DNA of 64,000 nucleotides from Balanoglossus misakiensis (Eukaryota; Hemichordata), in contig CM082598.2 of assembly GCA_040954595.2 (NCBI GenBank), positions 2,356,001 to 2,420,000 of the forward strand, in the 5' to 3' direction. Under the pieces are notes generated by a model that saw only the letters and a program-made list of their open reading frames with translations, searched no databases and was not told where the DNA came from. A program made the translations under genes and the position numbers. Positions 37,601 to 49,403 of this stretch are shown here, in pieces; within the stretch, counting starts at the first letter, position 1; each line of letters begins with the position of its first letter.

Positions 37601-40600
37601 CTACATTTCCTTCAGAGTAAGCCACTCAGCGATTGGAGTCCTGGGTTTTGCCAACATCTCATTCCAGTGTTTCATTTCCTGCGGTCCGGACTTTGGCCCC
37701 AGGTTGATGCCACCAATCATATCGTTTCTCGCGAAGCGGTCCTTGTCAATGACGCTGATCACAAAACTCGTGTCCATCAGTTTATCCACCGTGATGTTGA
37801 AGATGAAAGATTCGTTGAAGACGGGATTTAGATTTCTGTATTTTGTCTGCGTCTTCTTCTTCTCGATTCTTTTGCCTTTGTACATCAGCCAGATTTTAAC
37901 ATATGGATCTGTGGAATGTACCAAGCATGATAGTAATAAGCCAAATATTCCTGGTTTTAATGGAAAGCGTAATACGTTTTTTTGAGTCTGCATGGAAGAA
38001 ATAACAGAAGTCTAGAGTTACCTGATTTGCCAGTTATGTCCATAGATTTCAGATTGCGGCATTTCATGATAACTATGGTGATTCTACCAGCTGTTGGGGC
38101 ATAGCACAGAGACACCAGTATTTCTCCTAAGGGATCCTGCAGGCGGAAAGTTACAGCTGGATAAGATGAGACAATCAACTGTGTGACACAAGAAGTCTGG
38201 TGTGATGGAGATCATGACTTGCTTCTGGAAATTGACCGAGAAATGTTAACAAATTACCAGTAGTGACAACACAGGAAAACACTGACCTTTGACCCCTTGC
38301 AAGGCACCAGATTCTTCCAGTATGTTGTGGGTGTGGTGAGGTCCATCTCAGCCAGTGGCAAGTTGACTTCTCCGATGGGATCATTCCGACTGAATCTGTC
38401 GTAGTCTAGTACTTGGAAGTGCAGGACGCGGTCGTGCAGTTTCTGATATGGAAATTCTGTTCAAAGAACAACACATGAACAAGTTCGATTCAGTTGAAAG
38501 ACATGGTCTACTGTTTTTGTTCTCCAGATATCTCACAAACTTGGGGATTAAACATTGCCCCTTTAACTTACTTTCAAAGAGGAATGTTTCATTCCAGATC
38601 GGATTCAGTTTCTTCCTCTTCACTTTGGTCTCCATTTTGTGTTTTTTATCTGGCAGTAGAAGGATTTTCACAAATGGATCACTGGTTCCACTGAAAGATA
38701 AAGATTTAGGAAAGTGGATAATCAGGCCCTGTATTAATATGTTTATACTTAATCATTTTAATCACATTTCGCTATTCAATGATTAATCATTACAGCCATG
38801 ATACTGTCCCTCGTACAGCAGACAGCCCTTCAAAAGATGACACCCTTCTCCTAATTGCCAAAATACATAGATAATTACACTATTGATGATTATTTGTATC
38901 GTATTACCTGAAATCCTTGGCTGGTAGGTTAACAGCTTTAAATATTTTAACGACGAGAGTTTGTTCTGTGAAATCGTAGAACACTTGATACTGGATTCGC
39001 CCAAGTCCTTGGTCGACGACTCCTGAATCAACTTCATCATAGGCTTCATCTTTCAGTGTCTGTGTGAGATATTCAGGGGGAAAAATCAGTGCATTTGTAC
39101 CAGAACCTGTTCAGAGCACAGCCAGCAGTAGTGGCAGGGAACCAGCTAGTGATAAGAACATTTGGCCACTGCGGGCGTACTTCCCCCAACATGTGCTGTC
39201 GTGTCAAATCACTATTAATAACTCTGGCCATTGACGCACACAGATTCATCATTGACATTAGATATATCACTGTGAACTCTCAATCATAATCAACAATTAT
39301 ATTTGTAAATCTCTTCAAAAGATGGACATCCTTTTTGCGCTACCAGGCAGCCAAGAAGTGCCACTGTGAAGAAAATAAATTTAACCCCATGATCCAGGTG
39401 CAAAGTTGCATGCGAAATAAAGCATCTTACCAAAGAAAAATCCACGGCTAGCGGGAATAAACAAAAAGATGAGATGAAATGGTGATGGAAAAATTAATGA
39501 GTCTGAGAAAACTCAGGAGAAATTATTACCCTTTCATAATGCAAAATAAAATATGTAACATGTTGAGTTTAATATGTGATGAGTTGTGAAAGATTTCTGG
39601 TTTATACTGTGACATGAAGATGTTAACATCAGAGGATGGATGGTCCCACTTCAGTGTTAAATAACAACAGTCAATAGATCCATCAATCAACCTTGAAGGG
39701 AACACCCAGGCCAAATACCGACCTAAAAATCTGATTTTTTGTTGACACAATCAAATTTCAATCACAGGAAACAAGCCATCCTCTCAAGTGGACATCAATC
39801 AATCAATGATGATGTGGTCATCACATCGCCACGGAGACAGCGGATGACACATACTTGACATCATCACATTGCCGTGGCAACACTTCATGGCACAGCTGCT
39901 GCTGTAGATATTAACTCTGACATGTAAATAATCATCATGGCTTGAGATGATACAAAGGCATACTGTGCATTACTTATATGTCATCAGCAAACCTTGTGCA
40001 CCAGGGACATGGTTCCTCATCACAAATATAATTATAATAAGATGATCTTACCAATCCCAGAGATTCTTTGAGCGACGCTAACGACAGCGTGTGGGACGTC
40101 GAAGCCTCTGAAGAACTGTCCATGTCGTCTGTATCTTGAGTTTGTTGCGGAATATTCTCCAAGGAAGTCGCTCTTCTTGTTGGACGTTCAAACCTGGACA
40201 CAGAGAGAAAAAGTATCATGTCTTTCATCCCTATTTCCTGATACATTGGTATGAGCTAAACTCCATGGAGACGTATACATCACACCAACAATTTGATTGC
40301 CATTAAAGGGACATTAGCTCTAGGTTTTATGCAGTATTTTTGTTCAGTGTATAGAGCAAATTTATACTTACTTGATAGTTTTTCTCATTAAAAGTGGTGA
40401 CTTCTTCGTTTGGCCGCCTGTCTGCGGATACACATGTAAATATTGTTTGGGGCTGGGATGTTCGTGTTCAATCGTTACGTGTCTCTTCTCTTGCGGTTTG
40501 ATATGCGTGTATTCAGTCTTGGGCAAGTTGAAATGCGGCGTATGACGTTTCATGAAGAGTCGCCGGAAACCATGCTTGACTCGGTGAACGCACCAACCGC

Positions 40601-42692
40601 AAAACGCTACGGACACAACCAGAGACAGAAGCAAGCCTACCGACGCTGCGATTGTTAGCGGGGAGTACGAACCTGCAATGAATGAAGGAATCAGTTACAA
40701 TAATGTTCAAGACAAAAGATGACTCAGTAATATAACTTGGCCTAATAAAGCATTAACATTGATCTGAGGAATTTCTCTTCTTTGTATGACATCAACAAAG
40801 CTATAAATTGTATTTATATATTATGTTTTAGGGACTTCATGTGAACATTATCATAAAGTCCAAAGTTTAATGTCAACTTTGAAAACATTAAGAGTGATAT
40901 CATGACCATGTTACAGGTACTAAGATCGTTTAGCTTGCTCTGAAAAATGTAAATTGTCGAGTAAAACTGCCCAGGGATAGGGCATGTGAGTAGATTTCAC
41001 TAGGTCTATTATTGTCTTTTTACAATCTGTGCACTTTCAAATCCCCCTCTCCGCGTAAATTGGTCCAGCCCTTAACCCAGAATAATCTTTGTACTGACAC
41101 ATAGTTGCTGAGTTGGCAGGTACCAGACATCCCCTGTTGACTTTATGAGTAACACTCAACTGTACAAACTACCACATACTCCACATGTTTATTCTACGTC
41201 ACTTGAATAATTTTTGGCCACAGACAGCAGATCTATTTCTTTCTGGCCCAGAGCCCGAATTCATCTCCCAAAAAGGCTGTCAGCAATGATAATGCTATTT
41301 TCACATTGTCACCCCTTGTTCCCCCTGTAGAGGTCCAAGTCACCACAGAAAACAATTGATTTGGGCCAAACCATGGCAGTGAAAGGTTATTTCAAAATCT
41401 GAAAGCCATTTTCTACAAAGATTCACCATTCCATCTAAACACACTGGTAAATTAGCATTTTTTAAATTAGAAAAGGTGTCGAGTTACAGATAGTATAAGT
41501 TTCATATCCCCAATTATATTTAATCTTCAGTTTTACCAGGGTAGCTACCAAAATAGAAATAAATATCCTGGCCAATTTGTGGAATAAATTACTTCTGAAG
41601 GTCACCATATGAATCATCACACGAACACTGACTTAATTAAATCATTCTTTTTGCAGGTAGTACAAATTTGCCGACTATTCAAAATAATGAGGGGGGGGGG
41701 GGGTCGTGTTATTTTATGACCTTTCATTATGACCTTTCTATCTCTGTTGAAATCTAGGACTTTTTCATGAACGCTAAAAATGAAATGTTGACTCAGGTCA
41801 CTTTCGAAATCCATCTTGTATGCCTTCCTTGGTAATTGACACCTGTTGCTGACAATGATTGTTTGAAAAAATACATTACTGGTATTTTATTTTAAACAGA
41901 ATGGGGGTTCAAGATTTGTTGTGGTTTTATTTTCCATTACATCACATTGCAAACTCTGCCAGTAAATTAAGGGTGGATTTTTGATCTTTTAATTCAATAA
42001 TGCCTCACCACTCAACCGAATTTCATGTCTTGGATAATAAACACACGCTCAGGAATGACAACATGGATCAATGCCTTGGCTCCACATACTTGAGCTCAGT
42101 CGAATTGTATAATCAGTCACAGGTTTGTACGTCATTTGAAATCCAACAACCTGGGCACTCCGGAAGTGTCCAATAATGACTTTGGACTTATGTCAACAAG
42201 TGTTGTCAGTGTTGAAGACATTCCTGGCGATCAATGGCCCTGAGGTTTCGATCAAACGTATAAACAACCACACAAGTTCAGAAGTTTCACGTCAAATCAT
42301 TTAGAAGTGATCGCAGCAAAGTACACAATACCCTGCTGTACTTGGGCCAGGGGGTATTAAATTTGACTCCCAAAGAACGAAGTATATGGGCGACAATCAC
42401 AAGATCACCTTGACAAGTAAAAATCTCAGCGTCTCACTGTCACTGGTGTCAGGGGTGTACGTGACCCCTCGTACGATTGGCCCGACCTTTATACCGCAAG
42501 TGAAACAGAACGTTGAAATCGAACACTCCTGAAATTAACCACAACGGTGACATGTTTCACACGGTAGTGTACATGGGTACAGAATGTAAACGCAGACGTT
42601 ATGACAGTTTGATCTCAATCGCTCTACATGTTTGTATAACCCTCAAAGGACTTACTTTCTAGTCCGGTTCCCCGGTCCGCTACGGCCAACAT
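37601..42692 (-). CDS. SYT7: synaptotagmin 7
   Basis: Eight exons on the - strand: 42656-42692, 40372-40672, 40052-40193, 38908-39059, 38572-38690, 38287-38456, 38022-38136 and 37601-37908. They encode 447 residues, close to short vertebrate SYT7. Synaptotagmin 7 is a high-affinity calcium sensor for slow and lysosomal exocytosis. A short luminal N-terminus precedes a membrane helix (about 18-40), a basic linker and a Ser/Thr-rich spacer. C2A starts near 180 with calcium ligands D209, D215, D268, D270 and D276 ([21 protein letters not shown]). C2B has D340, D346, D400, D402 and D408 ([20 protein letters not shown]) and ends in the WLTLKEM tail. [28 protein letters not shown] and [13 protein letters not shown] identify SYT7 rather than SYT1. 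All calcium ligands are intact. Confidence 0.95.
41300..41390. repeat. AACCCTTTCACC-family repeat in SYT7 intron 1
   Basis: GTCACCCCTTGTTCCCCC, TAGAGGTCCAAGTCACCACAG and GGGCCAAACCATGGCAG, then TGAAAGGTTA, match the family in order. Confidence 0.65.
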
Positions 42693-43376
42693 TGTTAATT
42701 TCGGTTCAGAAGAAAATCACATGGTAATAAACGATGGGTTTCTCTTCATAGTGGCAATACATAGCAGGCGGACGTGACGTGGAGAACTCTTGTATGTGGC
42801 TTTCGTGACGACAAGGAAGCCAAAACAATCGCAGAAGTTTTACTGTGTGTACATTTCAATGAGCACCTTTGATGAAAGAGGTGCGGTCCAACTCGCGCCC
42901 TCTGGTGTCGAACGAGACAAATACGAATGTTCACGTTTAAGTTTGAACATGTATACGGTTTCACCGAAAATACAATTATCGCACAATTACCTTTAATGTT
43001 TTCATCTTCATTTTCCTGTTTAACCTCACAGAAGTCACTAAAGTATAGAATTATTTAATTATCCCCAAGGCTTATTAAATTTCAAACGATTTGTCCTTCA
43101 ACGCAGTAAATTGTTGGCCATGCATTAATTTTGATTACTTTCAAAACGGTAAATAAAATTAACATTTCGGTGAATTAAAGCACCTACATTCATTATAATG
43201 TTGAACTTCGGCAATTCCTTCATAACTGTACAATTACGAGACAGGGGTTCATGCATGTGATTTTGTTCCTATTAAAGCACGACTGTACTGATAGAAGTAA
43301 ATTATCAGTATTGTCAGTGACACATTAACCAGCTCAGTAATTGAATAAATAATGCAAAATAATGTTTGTCTCTCAC

Positions 43377-43506
43377 CTCTTTGTATGATGATGACAACCG
43401 TGTCGTCCCAGATGATCTCTGATACACGTTGTGGTCTGATCGACGGAAGCAAGTATGGTCTGGTGTTTGTCTGTATGTTCACATGATCCCACGTACACAC
43501 ATCCAC
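43377..43506 (-). other. possible alternative first exon of SYT7
   Basis: On the - strand an ATG at 43506 opens 43 codons plus one base, ending at a good donor (AAAGAG/GTGAGAG at 43377-43376). The phase equals that of the annotated first exon, so it could splice to the exon starting at 40672. It may also be a 5' UTR exon or chance. Confidence 0.25.
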
Positions 43507-43717
43507 ATAAGTGGTTGTTATTTAAAGGTCCACGTGTCACAAATCTAAAAAGAATTGCAATGCGTTGTGCCATATACCGTAGCTTCACGTCACATACTAG
43601 TAAATGAGACAGACACGTAATAAAAAATCAGCAAGTTCTACGAATGTCACACTTACTGTTGTTTGTCTTTTCATAGAGACATGCATGGCAACAAGGACAG
43701 CATCCTGTCCGGACTGG

Positions 43718-44141
43718 ATTTTTAATTTTTCGACAATTTTCATGAGCTGTATTAAATCTATGACAAAATTTCATGAGCTATAACCCATGAAAAATGTCCA
43801 AAAATGACAAAATCACCAAAGTTCGCAAAGTTGCCAATTTTTAATTTTTAGACAATTTTCATGAGCTGTAACCCATGAAAAATGTCCAAAAATGACAAAA
43901 TGACCAAAGTTCGCAAAGTTGCCAATTTTTAATTTTTCGACAATTTTCGTGAGCTATAACCCATGAAAACATTTATGAGCTATACCACATGAAAAATGTC
44001 CAAAAGTGACAAAATCACCAAAGTTCGCAAAGTCGCCAATTTTTAATTTTTCGACAATTTTCATGAGCTGTAATTTATGACAAAATTTCATGAGCTATAA
44101 CCCTTGAAAAATGTCCAAAAATGACAAAATCACCAAAGTTC
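43718..44141. repeat. four-copy tandem repeat flanked by a 10-bp direct repeat
   Basis: Copies start at 43718, 43837, 43925 and 44039 (units 119, 88, 114 and about 103 bp). Each has ATTTTTAATTTTT, GACAATTTTCATGAGCT, TGAAAAATGTCCAAAA and CACCAAAGTTCGCA. Length differences come from an internal duplication of CATGAGCTATAACCCATGA. GCATCCTGTC occurs on both sides (43700-43709 and 44142-44151). Confidence 0.9.
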
Positions 44142-44666
44142 GCATCCTGTCTCACCATTAATAGTAAAGTTTCAACTAACGGCAAAAATGTGAATGGCCG
44201 AAGCAAAATAACAGGACTGTAAAACCATCCTAAGCATGCAAAAATAACAGATGATTATGTTTTCTATGTAAACACAAGATGACAGTGTGTCAGCTGGCAG
44301 CATTTGTGGTTATGAAAGTGTTGTTTTGAAATATGCAAAATTGAATTTTATCTCATTGGCATAAAATGAATTACAACTTAATGGACAATGGACAATTAGC
44401 GAAGATTCTAAAATATGGAATACAACTTGAATTCGGTGACAGATGTTGTGATGCTCACAAACACTTGATCACTACATGCACTCATGTAAGTGTCACATCT
44501 GTTGTTACCCGGACAGGCTTCGAATCATGATATTTCCCATACATGCATGTGTTCTTAATTACGCCTAACATTTGGAAACACATATGAAAAGAGAAAAACA
44601 ACTTTTCTGCAAAGAAACTTGGAACTATGGCAAAGAATGTTTCAGTAGCCAATGAGTGGGAGGAAT

Positions 44667-44882
44667 TACTGAAAAACACTTTATTTTCGCGAGTTAAAAT
44701 TTTCGCGATATCGAGAGAGGCTACTGTTTCGCGAGTATTAATTTTCGCGTTCTCTTATTTCATTCGATGCATCGTTATCTTCAAAAACAATTTACGCGAC
44801 CTTTTTTTTTCACGCTATTTTGGCTCTCGCGTATTTGGCAAAAATTAATTGCTCGCGACGAAAATAAAGTGTTTTACAGTAT
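44667..44882. mobile_element. MITE with CGCG-rich terminal inverted repeats
   Basis: The left end TACTGAAAAACACTTTATT continues TTCGCGAG. The right end reads CTCGCGACGAAAATAAAG then TGTTTTACAGTA. The ends are near-perfect inverted repeats with TA at the borders. The interior has repeated TTCGCGA-type motifs. There is no transposase, so it is non-autonomous. Confidence 0.75.
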
Positions 44883-45226
44883 GCTAAAGGTGCATTTGAT
44901 GATCTGTATTCCACCTCGAAACTGTCCAGATGAAACCATACACAGAACTGTAAAACCATCCTCAGAGTGCAAGAATTAGCAGTCTCTCAACCATGTAATA
45001 TATCACATTGCTTTCTATACCACACAAACACATTTTAACACACATATCAATTAACAAATTATCTGCCTATACCAGTTCACCAGATGATGCCGGAAATTTT
45101 GAAAAATAAGCAAAAATTAAGACAAATTATGCGTGTTTTGAAACAGCTTGATGATGACCCTATAAATGTTTAATTAATCTATTGTTTAAGATTAATTTAT
45201 GTACATGACCAGTAGTCTCAAAACAC

Positions 45227-45234
45227 TATATAAA
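45227..45234 (+). promoter_or_regulatory. TATA box of the F-type lectin gene
   Basis: TATATAAA followed about 90 bases later by a donor (GGACAC/GTAAGTAG, exon end 45321). This fits a short 5' UTR exon spliced to the acceptor just before the ATG at 45558. Confidence 0.55.
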
Positions 45235-45557
45235 GGCTGAAGTAAATATACCAAGGCATGCAGAGAGCTTTTAGTTTTAGGAAGACATAAAACTGGGCAA
45301 CATATAGCAACTTGTGGACACGTAAGTAGTATCAATGTTTTTCACCCCTTTATTTTAAACTGTAGCTTTTAAATATGTCGTTTTCCCTCATTCACACCCT
45401 TTGATATCAAGAGTTAAGTAAACAATCGTCAAAATATGAAACATTCCCAATGTGTAGCCTGGACTGTGTTCTGGAATCTGAAAATGATAAAATGGCCTTG
45501 TATTGTACACTGACTTGGTTTTATTCTGTGTTTTTTTATGGACAGAAAGTGGACATA

Positions 45558-46877
45558 ATGAATATAGCTAGTGTCGTCGTCGCAATCAGCCTTGCACTGT
45601 CCTGTAACTTATTGTTCACAGGTAATTTTATATTGCATGTTTCTCATTTTCAATATCTGACGTTTTATGTTTGACTTCAGTAATACAATTATTAGTTTTT
45701 GTTAGAAACAATATTTGAGTTGTTACCTGTGCTTTATATGCCCAAACAGACCATTTTCTGAACATGTGACACATTGTGTTAAATGGCACAAAAGTTACAA
45801 GTTTGTTAAACTTGAGATCACAAGTTTGTTAAACTTGAGATCTGCACCTATCCATGTATGATATACAGGTATTTACTTGGCTACCATTCCCTAACTGCTA
45901 CGATAATAAACAATGTCTCGCAAGATCTCGCGAATAACGGAAAATAATCTATTATGCTCGTACATCCTGATATTAACAGTGTTCCCTTTCTTTCAATTCA
46001 TTCCTCCACTTCTACCAACCACTGCTATGATCTGTTATCGGCATTCTCGACAATTGCAGAGGCAAGCTCACCACCCAGAGGTAAGTCTTAAAAAATCTAC
46101 TATTCCAAGATTAATTTTGTCAACAGCTACCGGTTAATAAACACTCATCGGGCAAAAGGCCCATCTAAACTTAGCATGTAACTGGCTAAAAACAAACGGA
46201 ATTGTATGCAACCTGAGAGAAGTGAAAGGCAAAATATTTTTTTCAACAAAAAGATAAAATGAATTCGATTTTTTTCCACTTCTGACTTGTCCTTCACTAT
46301 GTATTTGTTAACTTCTTACATGATTTATAATGTCAATCTACAATTGTTGTTTCTTTCACACAAACCTGCAGTGAATGTGGCTTTGGGTAAACCTGTGAGT
46401 GGGGTTCGATTGAGGGGTAATGGCGCTCACACCTACCAACTCCTCACTGACGGCAATCCAGACACCTGTGCCGATTCTGGCAAAACAGTTGTTGCTCCAG
46501 GATTTCAGATTGATTTAGGAGAAGATTACGTTATCGAGGGAGTTAATCTTGTACATGCTCCACTACCATGTAAATCTATAAGTGGCAGATGGGGTTGTAA
46601 GTATACACTCTCGTACAAAATATCAAATTGGTTACAAATGGAATTTGCATTGTTTTTTTGGCCACTTGACAGGGAGATATCACAAGCTTGAGTGAATATG
46701 GTTATTTTCCTATGTATGTATGTATGTATGTATGTGTGTGTGTGTGTGTGTGTGTACGGTATGTATGTATGTATGTATGTATGTATGTATGTATGTACGG
46801 TATGTATGTATGTATGTATGTACGTACGTACGTATGTATGTGTGTATGTATGTATATGTACGTATGATTGTATGTAC

Positions 46878-46908
<31 letters not shown>

Positions 46909-49403
46909 TGTATGTATGTATGTATGTATGTATGTATGTATGTATGTATGTAGGGTGGAAACTATTCAAGGATCTTGGAATATTGCACTGATATTTTTCT
47001 CTGTTCAGGTTTCTACACCCACACCAGGGTAACTGTTGGCAGTAGTCCTGATGGCAGAGAAGCGTGCGCGGCAACTACAGAGGTAGGAGAGTATGAGGAT
47101 CATACAGCTCTAACTTGTTCCTCTGGTCCAATGACTGGAAGATACATTACACTGCAGAAGCTTAAATCCAACAAGAGAGCAATTTATCTTTGTGAACTGG
47201 AAGTGTTCGGAAGACGGGTGAGACCCGGTGAGTGATGAACTGGATGACTTTTTTTTTAATATGATGAAGGGGCAATTCTGTAATGACCACTCACTGTTCA
47301 GGAAGACCCTACCAATTAATTACATGCTGTATATAAATGACCTGGTCATGTGATATAAAAGGATAATCCATGTATGCATTGTTTGCAATGATGTACATTG
47401 TAGCAGTTAAACTACAGTGTAATACAAAGTAACAACCACATTGTTTGCAATGATGTACATTGTAGCAGTTAAACTACAGTGTAATACAAAGTAACAACCA
47501 CATTGTTTGCAATGATGTACATTGTAGCAGTTAAACTACAGTGTAATACAAAGTAACAACCACATTGTTTGCAAAGATGTACATTGTAGCAGTTACACTA
47601 CAGTGTAATACAAAGTATAAACAACCACATTGTTTGCAATGGTGTACCGGTACATTGTAGCAGTCACACTTTGTACCTACTTTGTCTTGCTCACAACTGT
47701 GTCATATGAGATACCTGCAGCAACTGGTAGATGGTGCAACTCCCCACTTCAATCTTTCAGATAAAATCAACTGCATTGCAGGGCCCTTATATTTGACATG
47801 TGATACTGGTATTTACAGCAGATTAATCATGTGTAATTATTTATTCCAATGCTTCCCCAAACAACCGAATGGAAACCATAATCTAATGTGACGGATTGCA
47901 GTAACCGAACCACCAACGCCCCCACCACCACCACCACCAACTACAGCACCACCACCACCGCCACCACCACCACCACCACCACCACCAACGACAGAGGCTC
48001 CAATAGGTACGATATATGAATTTTAATTCCCAGACAATATCACTGGATCACTGGCAAAAATTAAAAGATCCATGTGGCAGCACTGCAGAAGATTGTTAGC
48101 AGATATAAACAGACACACAAAGGAAACTGGTAAAGAGAAACTGACTGACTGACTGAACACTGGGAGATTAAGAGTAGCCCAGCTTTGTGATGAATGCATA
48201 TGGTAGTCATTTTATGTCTGATTATCAAGACAAACTCTGCTTTCTTTTTCTTCAGATGTGACCACCATACCAACAACTTTGGGTAAGTGCATATGATAGC
48301 CTCACCACATACAGGTTAATAAGTGAACAACGCTCCAAATGTTTGGTTAATTAAAATAGCAAATATGTGATTTGTTAAAATGCAGTAAAGTTGCATCCAA
48401 TGCTTATTAAAGAAAACAACAGGTTTTGATGAACTATTTCTTGGTTGTTAGTTTTTGAATCCATTAATCAAAAAGAGAAACAAAATGTATGCTTTCTATG
48501 TAACTACAATTTCTCTGCTTCCTTTTTTAGCTTGTGAGTTCCCACCCAATCTTGTGTCCGTCTCGACCCAATCAGTGAGTCAAAGCTCAACAAATGCGAA
48601 AGTCGGAGGAACAGCTGAGAAGGCTGTCGATGGAAACAAAAACTCTGATCTGAAGGTGGGAAAATCTTGCACCCAAACCAACAAGGAATTTCAGCCATGG
48701 TGGAGGATGGATTTGGGAAAACGTCATGCCATCTACAAACTTGTCATCACCAACAGAATGGATTGTTGCTGTAAGTAATTATCTTCATGTAAGCTGCCAG
48801 CTGTATAGAGTTGATTGGCCTTACTGGCTTAATGATCTGTCCTGTCACAGTATGCCATGCATCAATAACCAACTTCCTGAAAGCTGTTATCATTTGCAAG
48901 TATCAGCTGGCTAGCAAACACTGCCTGAAACATATATTACATTTTAAATGTGCCAATTCCCACCAATAATGTCCTCCATGCTACCCGTATGGCTTTGGAA
49001 GTCCAAAGAATATTGACGAAAAATATAATTTATGGTAAACAAAGATATGTGTCACATCATAAAGGCAATCTGTAGCAATTAAAAAAGCTGAAAGAAAGGT
49101 TGAATACACGAACATGCATAGACAACGCCTTATATCTTGAGATGTATAGTCATACATTACCTATACCGTCTTTTCGCAGCTTTCCGTATCAAGAACGCAG
49201 AAGTTCGCGTGGGTAACAGTCCTAACTACGAAGACAATCCAGTCTGCGGCAACATGGTCCTGGGCAAGAGATCCAGACAGGAGACGATCACCGTTGCATG
49301 TGGGTGTGAAGAGCCCATGATGGGAAGATATGTCAGCATCCAACTGATCGACAAGACCCAGATGTTGCACTTGTGTGAAGTTGAAGTCATGGCACTCCTG
49401 TAG
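45558..49403 (+). CDS. secreted two-domain F-type lectin (fucolectin-like) with Pro-rich linker
   Basis: Eight exons: 45558-45621, 46060-46080 (21 bases), 46372-46596, 47009-47227, 47902-48006, 48256-48282, 48531-48770 and 49180-49403. All introns are phase 1 and the product is 374 residues. A signal peptide (MNIASVVVAISLALSCNLL) precedes an F-type domain (about 29-175) with VNVALGKPVSG and RYITLQKL. A linker of Pro and Thr follows, then TTIPTT, then a second F-type domain with [26 protein letters not shown] and CEVEVM. F-type lectins bind L-fucose in innate recognition. The second domain has the R-x-D-x4-R motif as RMDCCSFR across the last intron, but Asn where the canonical His is expected. 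The first domain lacks the motif, so it may not bind fucose. AATAAA is at 49725. Confidence 0.9.
45860..45957. repeat. partial copy of the AATAGACCATTTTC MITE family
   Basis: TACTTGGCTACCATTCC, TCTCGCAAGATCTCGCG and the end GGAAAATAATCTATTATG correspond to the right half of the copies at 51689-51954 and 57412-57689. Confidence 0.6.
46711..46952. repeat. TATG tetranucleotide microsatellite
   Basis: About 240 bases of TATG, with short GTGT and TACG interruptions, in the intron between lectin exons 3 and 4. The long open frames of alternating Tyr, Val, Cys and Met are artefacts of this repeat. Confidence 0.98.
47377..47668. repeat. 62-bp tandem repeat, about 4.7 copies
   Basis: Units start at 47377, 47439, 47501 and 47563, then a diverged partial copy near 47628. 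Each holds CATTGTTTGCAATGATGTAC, TAGCAGTTAAACTACAGTG and ACAAAGTAACAACCA. The first three copies are nearly identical, so the array is young. It lies in the intron before the Pro-rich linker exon. Confidence 0.95.

Larger units (their letters stand above)
42693..45226. other. intergenic between SYT7 and the first lectin gene
   Basis: SYT7 upstream DNA, then a tandem repeat block (43718-44141) and a MITE (44667-44882). No exon is recognised beyond the possible SYT7 exon at 43377-43506. Confidence 0.5.

Noticed and set aside
38287-38442. SYT7 exon starting at 38442 using the CAG inside CCATATCAG
   Set aside because: That acceptor breaks the frame with the preceding exon. The upstream acceptor giving start 38456 restores phase and supplies FPYQKLHD, as in SYT7.
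46526-47074. Long open frames of Tyr-Ile-His-Thr or Tyr-Val-Cys-Met repeats on both strands
   Set aside because: They are translations of the TATG microsatellite in a lectin intron. No codon-level or splice support.
47377-47668. CRISPR-like array
   Set aside because: The 62-bp units are contiguous, with no unique spacers, in an animal intron. It is a minisatellite.
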